Assembly (NCBI GenBank): GCA_903899845.1
Contig: CAIUKV010000144.1
Coordinates: forward strand, 1 to 38,665
Length of the DNA stretch: 38,665 bases
Source: an uncultured Actinomycetes bacterium
Lineage (GTDB): Bacteria; Actinomycetota; Acidimicrobiia; IMCC26256; PALSA-555
Reading direction: 5' to 3'
Position 1 is the first letter of the stretch. Each line of letters begins with the position of its first letter. Both the position numbers and the translations under genes were made by a program. Under the pieces are notes generated by a model. It had not been told where the DNA came from. It ran no database searches and was given only the letters and a program-made list of their open reading frames with translations. Positions 26,613-32,940 of the stretch are shown here, piece by piece.

Positions 26613-29252
26613 TCACTTCGCGTCCGCCCAGTTCGGTCCGTACCCGAGGTCGACCACCAGGGGCACCCGGAGGTCGCACACGCCCTCCATCGTCGCACGC
26701 ACGAGCGCCTCGGCGGCGTCGCGCTCGGCCAGGGGCACCTCGAAGACCAGTTCGTCGTGGACGGTGAGCAGCATGCGCGTCGCCATGCCGGCGGCGGTGA
26801 GGGCGGCATCGACGTCGACCATCGCCAGCTTGAAGATGTCGGCCGCGCTGCCCTGGACCGGGGCGTTCTGGGCCATCCGCTCGCCCATCTGGCGGATCCG
26901 GAAGTTGTCGGAGGAGAGCTCGGCGATGAAGCGCCGGCGGCCGAAGACCGTCGTCGTGTAGCCCCGCTGCTTGGCGTCGTCGATGGTCTCCTGCATGAAC
27001 GCCTTCACCCGGGGGAACCCGGCGAAGTAGGCGTCGAGGATCACCTTCGCCTCGCCCGACGGGATGCCGAGGCGCTGGGCGAGACCGTAGGCCTCCATCC
27101 CGTAGGCCAGGCCGTAGTTGACCACCTTGGCGAAGCGGCGCTGGTCGCCGTCGACGGCGGCCTCCGGGACCCCGAAGACGGTCGCCGCCGTGACCGTGTG
27201 GATGTCGACCCCGCGCTCGAACGCGTCGATCAGGCCGGGGTCGTCGGCCAGGTGGGCGAGCACCCGCAGCTCGATCTGGGAGTAGTCGGCGGTGAGCAGA
27301 CCCGAGCCGTCCTCGGCCACGAAGACCTTGCGGAACTCGCGCCCGTCGGCGGTGCGCACCGGGATGTTCTGCAGGTTGGGGTGCTCCGACGAGATCCGCC
27401 CCGTGGTGGTGTCGGTCTGCTTGAACGTCGCGTGGACCCGACCGTCGGCCTCGATCAGCGGCGGGAGCGCATCGGCGTAGGTGCTGCGGAGCTTCTCGAC
27501 CTCGCGGTACCGGAGCAGCTCGGGGACGATCGGGTGCTCGGCGGCGAGCTTCTGGAGCGAGTCGGCGTCGGTCGACGGCCCGGTCTTGGTCTTCTTGACC
27601 GGGGTGAGGCCGAGCCGGTCGAACAGGACGGTGCGCAGCTGCGGCGTGGAGTTGACGTTGAACGCCTCCCCGGCGAGGCCGTGGATCACCCCCACGAGGC
27701 GCTCGCACTCGGCCGACAGCTGGGCGCGCAGCTCGTCGAGGGCGTGCCGGTCGACGGCGATGCCGGTGCGCTCCATGAGGGCGAGTACCCGCACCAGTGG
27801 ACGCTCGAACCGCTCGTAGAGGTCGAGGAGCTCGCGGCCCTCGAGGGCCTCGATCAGCGCGTCGGCGAGCGCGGGCAGGGCCGCGGCACGGCGGGCCAGG
27901 TCGTCGAGCGCGGCGTCGCCGCCGAAGTCGAGCGTGCCCTCCTCGCGGTCGGGCGAGCGCACCTCGACCGAGCAGTACCGCAGCGCGAGGTCCTCGAGCG
28001 CGTACCGCCCCTCGGCCGGGTCGACGAGGTACGCCATCACCGCCGTATCGCGGTCGAGGGTGCGGACGTCGATCGCCAGGCTCCGCATGACGTCCTTGGC
28101 GCGGTGGGCCGTGAGCCCGGGGCCCTCGGTGAGCAGCGCGACGCCGGCGGGACCGGTGAGCGCACCGAGGGCGTCGCCGACGAGCACGTGGACGGGCCCG
28201 CCGGGGGCGTGCAGGGCCACGGCGGTCACCGGCGAGCGGCCCGGCGTGCCCGCCCAGCGGGCGTCGAGGGCGTAGGGACCGCCGGTCCGGTAGGCGTCGA
28301 GCAGCGCAACCGCCCGATCGGCGTCGTGGACGGTCTCGGTGTCGAACTCGACCGTCTCGGCCACCGGTGCGTCGGCGACCGCCTTCTCCCCCACCGCGTC
28401 GAGGAGGCGGGGGTACAGCGTGCGGAACGCGAGCTGGTCGAACAGGACGCGGACCGCCTCCTTGTCGAAGCCGCGGTGGGTGAGGTCGGGATCGCCGACG
28501 TCGACCGCCCGGTCGAGGACCGACATGTCGCGGTTGAGCACGACCCGTGCGGCCATGGCGCCGAGGTTCTCGCGCTGCTTCGGGGGCAGCTCGTCGAGGT
28601 GGGCGAGGATCTCCTCGACCGTGCCGTAGGTGTTGACCAGCTTCGCCGCGGTCTTCTCGCCGATGCCGGGCACGCCGGGCAGGTTGTCGGACGAGTCGCC
28701 CCGCAGCGCGGCGTACTCGGGGTACTGGCGGGGCGTGACCCCGGTGCGCTCGGCGATGCCCGCCTCGTCGTAACGGGCGTAGTCGGACACCCCGCGCTTG
28801 TTGTAGAGGACCCGGATGTGGGGGTCGCGCACGAGCTGGTAGGAGTCCCGGTCACCGGTGACGATCACCACGTCGGTGCCGGCGTCGGCGGCCCGGGTGG
28901 CCAGCGTCGCGATGACGTCGTCGGCCTCGACGCCGGCCACCTCGACCACCGGGATGCCGACGGCGGCGAGCACCTCCCGGATCAGGGGCAGCTGGGGCGG
29001 GAACAGCTCCGGGGTCTCCTTGCGACCCGCCTTGTACTCGGGGTCCATGCCGTGGCGGACCGTCGGCCCCGGCGGGTCGAAGACCACCGCGATCTGGTCG
29101 GGGTGCTCGTCGGCGAGCATCTTGACCAGCATCGACGTGAACCCGAAGACGGCGTTGGTGACCGTGCCCGACGGTGTGCTCATGTCGGGCGGCAGGGCGT
29201 AGAAGGCGCGGTAGGCGAGGGAGTGGCCGTCGAGCAGCAACAGCTTCGGCAT
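26613..29252 (-). CDS. polA: DNA polymerase I
   Basis: PolA fills repair gaps and removes RNA primers. The 879 residues hold a 5' nuclease domain (1-290; LLLLDGHSLAYRAFYAL, VVFDPPGPTVRH, VEADDVIATLA, RGDSSDNLPGVPGIGEKTA), an exonuclease-like domain (about 300-470) and the polymerase domain (490-879). Polymerase motif A is TADYSQIELR with D656, motif B is RRFAKVVNYGLAYG with K709 and Y713, and motif C is VHDE (832-834). Where proofreading enzymes have Asp-x-Glu, this one reads D330-A-R332, so 3'-5' proofreading is probably lost. Tyr713 replaces the Phe found in E. coli. TACGAT lies 7 nt before the ATG with no Shine-Dalgarno, so the mRNA is likely leaderless. Confidence 0.97.
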   Translation of the reverse strand: MPKLLLLDGHSLAYRAFYALPPDMSTPSGTVTNAVFGFTSMLVKMLADEHPDQIAVVFDPPGPTVRHGMDPEYKAGRKETPELFPPQLPLIREVLAAVGIPVVEVAGVEADDVIATLATRAADAGTDVVIVTGDRDSYQLVRDPHIRVLYNKRGVSDYARYDEAGIAERTGVTPRQYPEYAALRGDSSDNLPGVPGIGEKTAAKLVNTYGTVEEILAHLDELPPKQRENLGAMAARVVLNRDMSVLDRAVDVGDPDLTHRGFDKEAVRVLFDQLAFRTLYPRLLDAVGEKAVADAPVAETVEFDTETVHDADRAVALLDAYRTGGPYALDARWAGTPGRSPVTAVALHAPGGPVHVLVGDALGALTGPAGVALLTEGPGLTAHRAKDVMRSLAIDVRTLDRDTAVMAYLVDPAEGRYALEDLALRYCSVEVRSPDREEGTLDFGGDAALDDLARRAAALPALADALIEALEGRELLDLYERFERPLVRVLALMERTGIAVDRHALDELRAQLSAECERLVGVIHGLAGEAFNVNSTPQLRTVLFDRLGLTPVKKTKTGPSTDADSLQKLAAEHPIVPELLRYREVEKLRSTYADALPPLIEADGRVHATFKQTDTTTGRISSEHPNLQNIPVRTADGREFRKVFVAEDGSGLLTADYSQIELRVLAHLADDPGLIDAFERGVDIHTVTAATVFGVPEAAVDGDQRRFAKVVNYGLAYGMEAYGLAQRLGIPSGEAKVILDAYFAGFPRVKAFMQETIDDAKQRGYTTTVFGRRRFIAELSSDNFRIRQMGERMAQNAPVQGSAADIFKLAMVDVDAALTAAGMATRMLLTVHDELVFEVPLAERDAAEALVRATMEGVCDLRVPLVVDLGYGPNWADAK

Positions 29253-29259
29253 CGGGTCG

Positions 29260-29265
29260 ATCGTA
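29260..29265 (-). promoter_or_regulatory. Putative -10 element of a leaderless polA transcript
   Basis: TACGAT, then 7 nt, then the polA ATG. It lies in the 48-bp gap after pdtaR, so polA has its own promoter. No -35 is evident. Confidence 0.5.
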
Positions 29266-29300
29266 GGCCCGGACCATCCTCCCCGGTGGCCTCGTCGGGA

Positions 29301-29906
29301 TCAGTCGGGCCCTGGTGCGACGGGGGCGAGATCCCCGGCGATCACGGCCCGGGCCACGGTCGCGATCCCTGTCCGGCCGTTCATCGCCGCGGTCTGGAGG
29401 AACCGCCACGCCGCGGCCTCGGAGAGCCCGTGGTCGTCCATCAGGACGCCCTTGGCCCGGTCGGTGAGCTTGCGGGTCTCGAGTCGTTCCTTCAGGTCCG
29501 CGACCTCGACCTCGAGCGCGACCCGTTCGGCCTGGCGGGCCAGCGCGACCTCGATCGCGGGCACGAGGTCGCGCTCCTGGAACGGCTTGACGAGGTAGGC
29601 CAGCGCACCGGCGTCGCGCGCCTCTTCCACGAGGTCGCGCTGCGAGAACGCCGTGAGCACGAGCACCGCCGCGAGACGCTCCTCGGTGATGATCCGCGCC
29701 GCGCTGATGCCGTCGAGGCCGGGCATCTTGACGTCGAGGATGGCGAGGTCGGGCCGCAGCGAACGGACCAGCTCGACCGCCTCGTCGCCCCGGCCCGCCT
29801 CCCCGACCACCTCGTAGCCCTGGCCCTCCAGGATCTCGCGCAGGTCGAGGCGGATGATGGCCTCGTCCTCGGCGATCACGATGCGGGGTCGGGCCGGGTC
29901 GGTCAC
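29301..29906 (-). CDS. pdtaR: Response regulator with ANTAR RNA-binding output (PdtaR type)
   Basis: This is a two-component regulator that acts on RNA rather than DNA. The receiver domain (residues 8-125) has the acidic pocket AEDE, phosphoacceptor D58 (AILDVKMPG), T85 and K107 (LVKPF). A coiled-coil linker (125-145) leads to the ANTAR domain (about 145-190: LTDRAKGVLMDDHGLSEAAAWRFLQ), which binds dual-hexaloop antiterminator RNAs. The start is GTG at 29906. Position next to polA matches mycobacterial PdtaR, whose histidine kinase partner PdtaS is encoded elsewhere; no kinase is in the window. It follows the coiled-coil protein by 19 bp and is probably co-transcribed with it. Confidence 0.85.
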   Translation of the reverse strand: MTDPARPRIVIAEDEAIIRLDLREILEGQGYEVVGEAGRGDEAVELVRSLRPDLAILDVKMPGLDGISAARIITEERLAAVLVLTAFSQRDLVEEARDAGALAYLVKPFQERDLVPAIEVALARQAERVALEVEVADLKERLETRKLTDRAKGVLMDDHGLSEAAAWRFLQTAAMNGRTGIATVARAVIAGDLAPVAPGPD

Positions 29907-29925
29907 CGGGGCGTCGACCCGCCGA

Positions 29926-30225
29926 TCAGGGCCCGGCGAGCTCGGCCGCCATGCGGTCGAGCAGCTCGTCGAGCTCCTGCTGGAGCCGGCCGATCTGGAC
30001 GAGCAGCCCGTCGCGGTACCGGGTCATGGTGTCGGCCTGCTGGCGGGCGTCGCGGGCCTCGGCGTCGGCCAGGGGCGTCTCGGAGACCAGGGCCCGAAGC
30101 CGGAACTCCTCGGCCTCGCCCTCGAGGAAGGCCACCTGCTCCTCCGTGACCGCCAGCTCCGCGCGCAGGCGCTTGAGGCGGTCGCTGACGTCGACGAGCC
30201 GACGCTGGAGGATCGTGCGGGTCAC
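29926..30225 (-). CDS. Small coiled-coil protein of unknown function
   Basis: The 99 residues are almost entirely heptad-like charged helix (RRLVDVSDRLKRLRAELAVT, RDGLLVQIGRLQQELDELLD), with no membrane segment and no cysteines. I recognise no family. The start is GTG at 30225; TAGACT lies 8 nt upstream and there is no Shine-Dalgarno, so it probably begins a near-leaderless transcript that continues into pdtaR. A scaffold or partner role for the ANTAR regulator is possible but unsupported beyond position. Confidence 0.72.
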   Translation of the reverse strand: MTRTILQRRLVDVSDRLKRLRAELAVTEEQVAFLEGEAEEFRLRALVSETPLADAEARDARQQADTMTRYRDGLLVQIGRLQQELDELLDRMAAELAGP

Positions 30226-30233
30226 GGCTCAGC

Positions 30234-30239
30234 AGTCTA
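30234..30239 (-). promoter_or_regulatory. Putative -10 element for the coiled-coil gene and pdtaR
   Basis: TAGACT is 8 nt before the GTG at 30225. It lies back to back with the tRNA-Leu promoter in a 50-bp divergent spacer. Confidence 0.45.
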
Positions 30240-30255
30240 CGCGGGGTCCCTCCGG

Positions 30256-30261
30256 TAGCCT
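30256..30261 (+). promoter_or_regulatory. Putative -10 element of tRNA-Leu
   Basis: TAGCCT is the same hexamer as before uvrA. It lies 14 nt upstream of the mature tRNA 5' end, giving a 5' leader of about 7 nt for RNase P to remove. No clear -35 is seen. Confidence 0.4.
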
Positions 30262-30275
30262 GCCGGTCTCCATCG

Positions 30276-30358
30276 GCCCGAGTGGTGGAACGGCAGACAC
30301 GGCGGACTCAAAATCCGCTGCCCGCAAGGGCGTGTGGGTTCGAATCCCACCTCGGGCA
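30276..30358 (+). tRNA. tRNA-Leu (anticodon CAA)
   Basis: The 83-nt class II tRNA has acceptor strand GCCCGAG pairing with CTCGGGC (30351-30357) and discriminator A at 30358. Its anticodon arm is GCGGA-CTCAAAA-TCCGC with CAA at 34-36, it has a long variable arm (CCCGCAAGGG) and a T-arm GTGGG-TTCGAAT-CCCAC. It reads UUG codons. The genomic sequence after the discriminator is CCG, so the CCA end is not fully encoded and must be added. Confidence 0.96.
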
Positions 30359-30361
30359 CCG

Positions 30362-30377
30362 GACCCGGCGCCGGGTC
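30362..30377 (+). terminator. Palindrome directly after tRNA-Leu
   Basis: GACCCGGC-GCCGGGTC is a perfect 16-bp palindrome starting 4 nt after the tRNA discriminator, with partial extension by CACC and GGTG outside it. It probably acts as the tRNA terminator. As RNA the innermost pairs would have to open to form a loop. Confidence 0.5.
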
Positions 30378-30391
30378 GGTGCAGGACCGGG

Positions 30392-30667
30392 TCAGTGCGA
30401 GACGTGGATCCAGCGCCGACCCGCACGCGAACGCGAGAGTTCCTCCACCACCGTCGACCGGACCGGGTCGATCCCGGGCTGGCCGTCGTCGGACACGTGC
30501 TCGGTCCAACGATCTCCGTCCCACTCCCGGAACTGGTGCCGACGGGTCGGGTCGCGGTACCAGCCGGGCGACCGGGGGTCTCGGTTGCGCAACATCTCGG
30601 GGACTCGGGTCTTCCTGCGTCGGAGAGCGCCCGGGTCGGAAACCGGGCATGGGTCTGGACGGCGCAT
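30392..30667 (-). CDS. DUF2510 domain protein
   Basis: The 91-residue product contains one DUF2510 domain (about residues 34-66), with the signature [20 protein letters not shown] followed by WTEHV. This short Trp-rich domain is almost restricted to Actinobacteria and is usually fused to membrane proteins; its function is unknown. Here it stands nearly alone, with no membrane segment, and runs opposite to tRNA-Leu. ATG at 30667 has GGGGAG 9 nt upstream; Met25 (30595) is an alternative, because a TACGAT hexamer overlaps the first ATG and could instead be the promoter. C-terminal residues 75-91 are Arg/Ser-rich. Confidence 0.7.
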   Translation of the reverse strand: MRRPDPCPVSDPGALRRRKTRVPEMLRNRDPRSPGWYRDPTRRHQFREWDGDRWTEHVSDDGQPGIDPVRSTVVEELSRSRAGRRWIHVSH

Positions 30668-30731
30668 CGTAGGGGACTCCCCACCCGAAACGGTGGATCG
30701 CGCACGCCGGGCGCCACCCCGAGACCGCCGG

Positions 30732-30737
30732 TACCCT
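30732..30737 (+). promoter_or_regulatory. Putative -10 element of a leaderless transcript
   Basis: TACCCT, then exactly 7 nt, then the GTG of the acidic membrane protein at 30745. There is no Shine-Dalgarno in between. Confidence 0.45.
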
Positions 30738-30744
30738 GCCGCCC

Positions 30745-31164
30745 GTGACCGTCACCGCCGTGGACACCCTCGTCTGGGCGGCAGGCGCCGTGGTGATCGC
30801 AGCGGTGGCCCTGCTCCTGGCGCTGCTCGCCCCCTGGCGCAGCGTCCGGGACGAGAGCCCCCTGCCCCCCGACGTCGAGACCCGACTGCTCCTGGGCGAG
30901 GACCCCGACCGGGTCGCCGCCGACCTGGGCGCGACGACCCCGAGCCGCGACGCGCCCCCCGGACCACCCGCGACCGGCGAGCCCGGCGAGCCCGGCGACC
31001 TGTCGGACCTGTCGGACCTCTCGGACCTCGCCGAGCTCGCAGGGCTCCCCGAAGACGGGGACCCCGACGACGGGGACCCGGACGACGGGGACCCGGACGA
31101 CGGGGACCCGGACGACGGACCCGACGCCGCTCCCTCCTCCGCACCGGGCCCCTCGGGATCCTGA
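30745..31164 (+). CDS. Single-pass membrane protein with acidic repeat tail
   Basis: I recognise no family. The 139 residues begin with one hydrophobic helix (8-30: TLVWAAGAVVIAAVALLLAL) and then a juxtamembrane segment (PWRSVRDESPLPPDVETRLL). A disordered acidic tail follows, with DLSDLSDLSDLAEL at 85-98 and about five repeats of DGDPD at 104-127. A GTG start at 30745 with TACCCT 7 nt upstream supports a real, leaderless gene. The tail is likely cytoplasmic, because Arg residues follow the helix. The tandem DNA repeat beneath the tail means the protein length may vary between strains. Confidence 0.6.
   Translation: MTVTAVDTLVWAAGAVVIAAVALLLALLAPWRSVRDESPLPPDVETRLLLGEDPDRVAADLGATTPSRDAPPGPPATGEPGEPGDLSDLSDLSDLAELAGLPEDGDPDDGDPDDGDPDDGDPDDGPDAAPSSAPGPSGS
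31054..31125. repeat. 15-bp in-frame tandem array
   Basis: About 4.8 copies of GACGGGGACCCGGAC encode DGDPD units in the acidic membrane protein. The copies are nearly identical at the DNA level (one C/G difference), pointing to recent expansion rather than selection on the protein alone. Confidence 0.85.
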
Positions 31165-31174
31165 GGCCCCGGCA

Positions 31175-31192
31175 GCCGGGGGCTCCCCCGGC
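31175..31192. terminator. Bidirectional hairpin between convergent genes
   Basis: GCCGGGG-GCTC-CCCCGGC, a 7-bp stem with a 4-nt loop, lies in the 38-bp gap between the acidic membrane protein (plus) and fabZ (minus). There is no T-tract. Confidence 0.55.
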
Positions 31193-31202
31193 GCCACCCG
31201 CC

Positions 31203-31634
31203 TCAGCCGGCGATGGCGAAGAAGATGCGGGCCTCGCAGGCGAGCTCGTCGCCCACGGTGGCCCGCCCGGCCCCCCAGCCCCCGCGCGCGCTGAGCCGCT
31301 CGAGGGTGACGGCCATGCGCAGCTCGTCGCCGGGGCCGACCAGCCGGCGCCAGCGGACCTTCTCCACCCCGCCGAAGAGCGGCAGCCGGCCGGCGTAGCG
31401 CTCGTGGGCCAGCACCCCGATCGCCCCGGTCTGGGCGATCGCCTCGAGCTGGATCACCCCGGGGAACACCGGGTTTCCGGGAAAGTGGCCGGCGAGGAAG
31501 TCCTCCGCCCCGGTCACGCGGTACCGGGCCACGACCATCCCGCCGGGATCGATCTCGTCCACCTCGTCGACGAAGCGGAACGGGGGCCGGTGCGGGAGCA
31601 GGGCCACGAGCGCCTCGGAGTCGGGGTGGGCCAT
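31203..31634 (-). CDS. fabZ: 3-hydroxyacyl-ACP dehydratase FabZ
   Basis: FabZ dehydrates 3-hydroxyacyl-ACP to trans-2-enoyl-ACP. The 143-residue hot-dog fold protein has the catalytic His50 in HFPGNPVFPGV and Glu64 in LEAIAQTG, plus the N-terminal LLPHRPPFRFVDEV. The ATG at 31634 is supported by TACGGT exactly 7 nt upstream (leaderless layout); a longer frame with ATG at 31658 is possible. It is divergent from the rest of the fab cluster across an AT-richer 125-bp spacer, so both directions may share an operator. Use of FabZ rather than HadABC differs from mycobacteria. Confidence 0.95.
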   Translation of the reverse strand: MAHPDSEALVALLPHRPPFRFVDEVDEIDPGGMVVARYRVTGAEDFLAGHFPGNPVFPGVIQLEAIAQTGAIGVLAHERYAGRLPLFGGVEKVRWRRLVGPGDELRMAVTLERLSARGGWGAGRATVGDELACEARIFFAIAG

Positions 31635-31641
31635 GGCCCGC

Positions 31642-31647
31642 ACCGTA
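31642..31647 (-). promoter_or_regulatory. Putative -10 element of a leaderless fabZ transcript
   Basis: TACGGT, 7 nt, then the fabZ ATG at 31634. Confidence 0.45.
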
Positions 31648-31673
31648 GCGGGACGCATGTCACGCCCCGGCAA

Positions 31674-31721
31674 GTTACCGGTCAGTAAATGGCCACTCTG
31701 CTGTAACCCCCTCCCGGTAAC
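31674..31721. promoter_or_regulatory. Candidate operator region between fabZ and fabD
   Basis: This is the least GC-rich spot of the surrounding kilobases. It contains a perfect 8-bp inverted repeat, GTTACCGG (31674-31681) and CCGGTAAC (31714-31721), 32 bp apart. The left half is also part of a compact dyad, TTACCGGTCAGTAA (31675-31688). Two half-sites facing each other in a divergent fatty-acid promoter region suggest binding of a TetR- or MarR-like lipid regulator. No regulator gene is in the window. Confidence 0.5.
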
Positions 31722-31759
31722 GCAGGTCAAACCGTCACCGAGAGAGGGGTGGAGCGGGC

Positions 31760-32683
31760 GTGGGGGCCACTGGCGTCGCGATCGTGTTCCCGGGACAGGG
31801 GACACAGCAACCGGGGATGGGCGCGCCGTGGCGCGACCACCCGGCGTGGCGGGTGGTCGAGGAGGCCGAGGCCGCGTTCGGCGAGCCGCTCGCGTCGCTG
31901 ATCCTCGACGCCGGCCCCGACGAGCTCGCCCGGACCCGCGAGGCACAGCTCGCCGTCCTGTTGACCTCACTGGTCGCGTGGGAGGCCGTGCGCGACGCGG
32001 TCCCCGCGCCGGTCGCCTTCGCCGGGCACTCGCTCGGGCAGGTCACCGCGCTGATCGCCGCCGGCGTGCTGCCCCTCGACGTCGGGGTGCGCTTCGCCGC
32101 GCGTCGGGCCGAGTGCACCCAGGCCGCCGCCGACGCGAACCCGGGCCGGATGGCCGCGCTGCTCGGCGCGACCGTGGCCCAGGCCGAGGACGCCTGCACC
32201 GCCGCGCCCGACGCCTGCTGGGTCGCCAACGACAACGCCCCCGGGCAGGTCGTCATCGCCGGCACCCCGATCGGGGTCGAGGCGGGCATGGCCCGGGCCA
32301 AGGAGCTCGGGGTCAAGCGGGCCACGCCCCTCAACGTGGGCGGGGCCTTCCACACCCCGCTCATGGACCCCGCGAGCGCGGTGCTCACCGCCGAGCTCGC
32401 CACCGTCGTGCTCCGTGCGCCGAGCGCGCCGGTGGTCTCGAACCACGACGGCGCGCCGTACGCCGACGGCGACGGCTGGCGGGAACGCCTCCCCGAGCAC
32501 GTGCGCGTCCCGGTGCGCTGGCGTACGACCCTCGAGACCATCGCCGGGCTCGGTGCCACCTCCATGCTCGAGGTCGGTCACGGCTCGATGATCGCCGGGC
32601 TGGCCAAGCGCACCGTGCCCGACGTCCCCGTCCGCAACGTCGCCACCCCCGACGACGTCCCCGTCATCTCCGAGGTCGCCTGA
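31760..32683 (+). CDS. fabD: Malonyl-CoA:ACP transacylase FabD
   Basis: FabD loads malonate from CoA onto ACP. The 307 residues show FPGQGTQQPGMG (10-21), the nucleophile elbow GHSLGQ with Ser91, Arg115 of FAARRAE (carboxylate binding), the oxyanion-side VANDNAPGQVVIAG and catalytic His198 in GGAFHTPLM. The GTG at 31760 is preceded by GGAG at 5-nt spacing. The stop TGA overlaps the next ATG by one base (TGATG). It is the first gene of the plus-strand fab operon. Confidence 0.96.
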   Translation: MGATGVAIVFPGQGTQQPGMGAPWRDHPAWRVVEEAEAAFGEPLASLILDAGPDELARTREAQLAVLLTSLVAWEAVRDAVPAPVAFAGHSLGQVTALIAAGVLPLDVGVRFAARRAECTQAAADANPGRMAALLGATVAQAEDACTAAPDACWVANDNAPGQVVIAGTPIGVEAGMARAKELGVKRATPLNVGGAFHTPLMDPASAVLTAELATVVLRAPSAPVVSNHDGAPYADGDGWRERLPEHVRVPVRWRTTLETIAGLGATSMLEVGHGSMIAGLAKRTVPDVPVRNVATPDDVPVISEVA

Positions 32684-32940
32684 TGGAGTCCCACATCGGC
32701 CCGGGCGAGGTCCTCCTCGTCCCCGAGCGCATGATCGTCGCCCCGACGGTCGGAACCTTCCGGCCCGTGGACCTGGGTACGGACCCCCACGTCACCGCAG
32801 GCCAGACTGTCGGCGTGCTGGAAGGACCCGGGACCTCGACGCCGGTCGCCAGCCCGTTCGCCGGGCGGCTGGTCGGCATGCTCGCCCGCCCCGGCGAGCG
32901 CATCCGCGAGGGGCAGCCGATCGCCTGGCTCCGCGTCTGA
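32683..32940 (+). CDS. Lysine-less biotinyl/lipoyl-domain-like protein
   Basis: The 85 residues align with the biotinyl domain of acetyl-CoA carboxylase carrier protein across its whole length. VAPTVGTFRPV matches the entry strand SPMVGTFY, VTAGQTVGVLE matches VGDTLCIVE, and VASPFAGRLVGMLARPGERI with REGQPIAWL matches the exit half. At the hairpin where carriers have EAMKM, this protein reads E47-G-P-G50-T, and it has no lysine anywhere, so it cannot carry biotin or lipoate through a lysine. The missing 80-residue N-terminal linker of BCCP is also notable. Translation is coupled to fabD and fabH by one-base TGATG overlaps on both sides, so it is a real gene made with the FAS II enzymes. A structural or docking role is an inference. 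Confidence 0.82.
   Translation: MESHIGPGEVLLVPERMIVAPTVGTFRPVDLGTDPHVTAGQTVGVLEGPGTSTPVASPFAGRLVGMLARPGERIREGQPIAWLRV

Noticed and set aside
26757-30149. Very long open frame (over 1,100 codons) on the plus strand opposite polA
   Set aside because: It is antisense to polA and pdtaR. Long antisense frames are expected at this GC content, and the translation is Val/Gly/Arg/His-rich with no family motif. The same applies to the frames opposite uvrA (12128-15151), uvrC (8199-10382) and uvrB (14961-17471).
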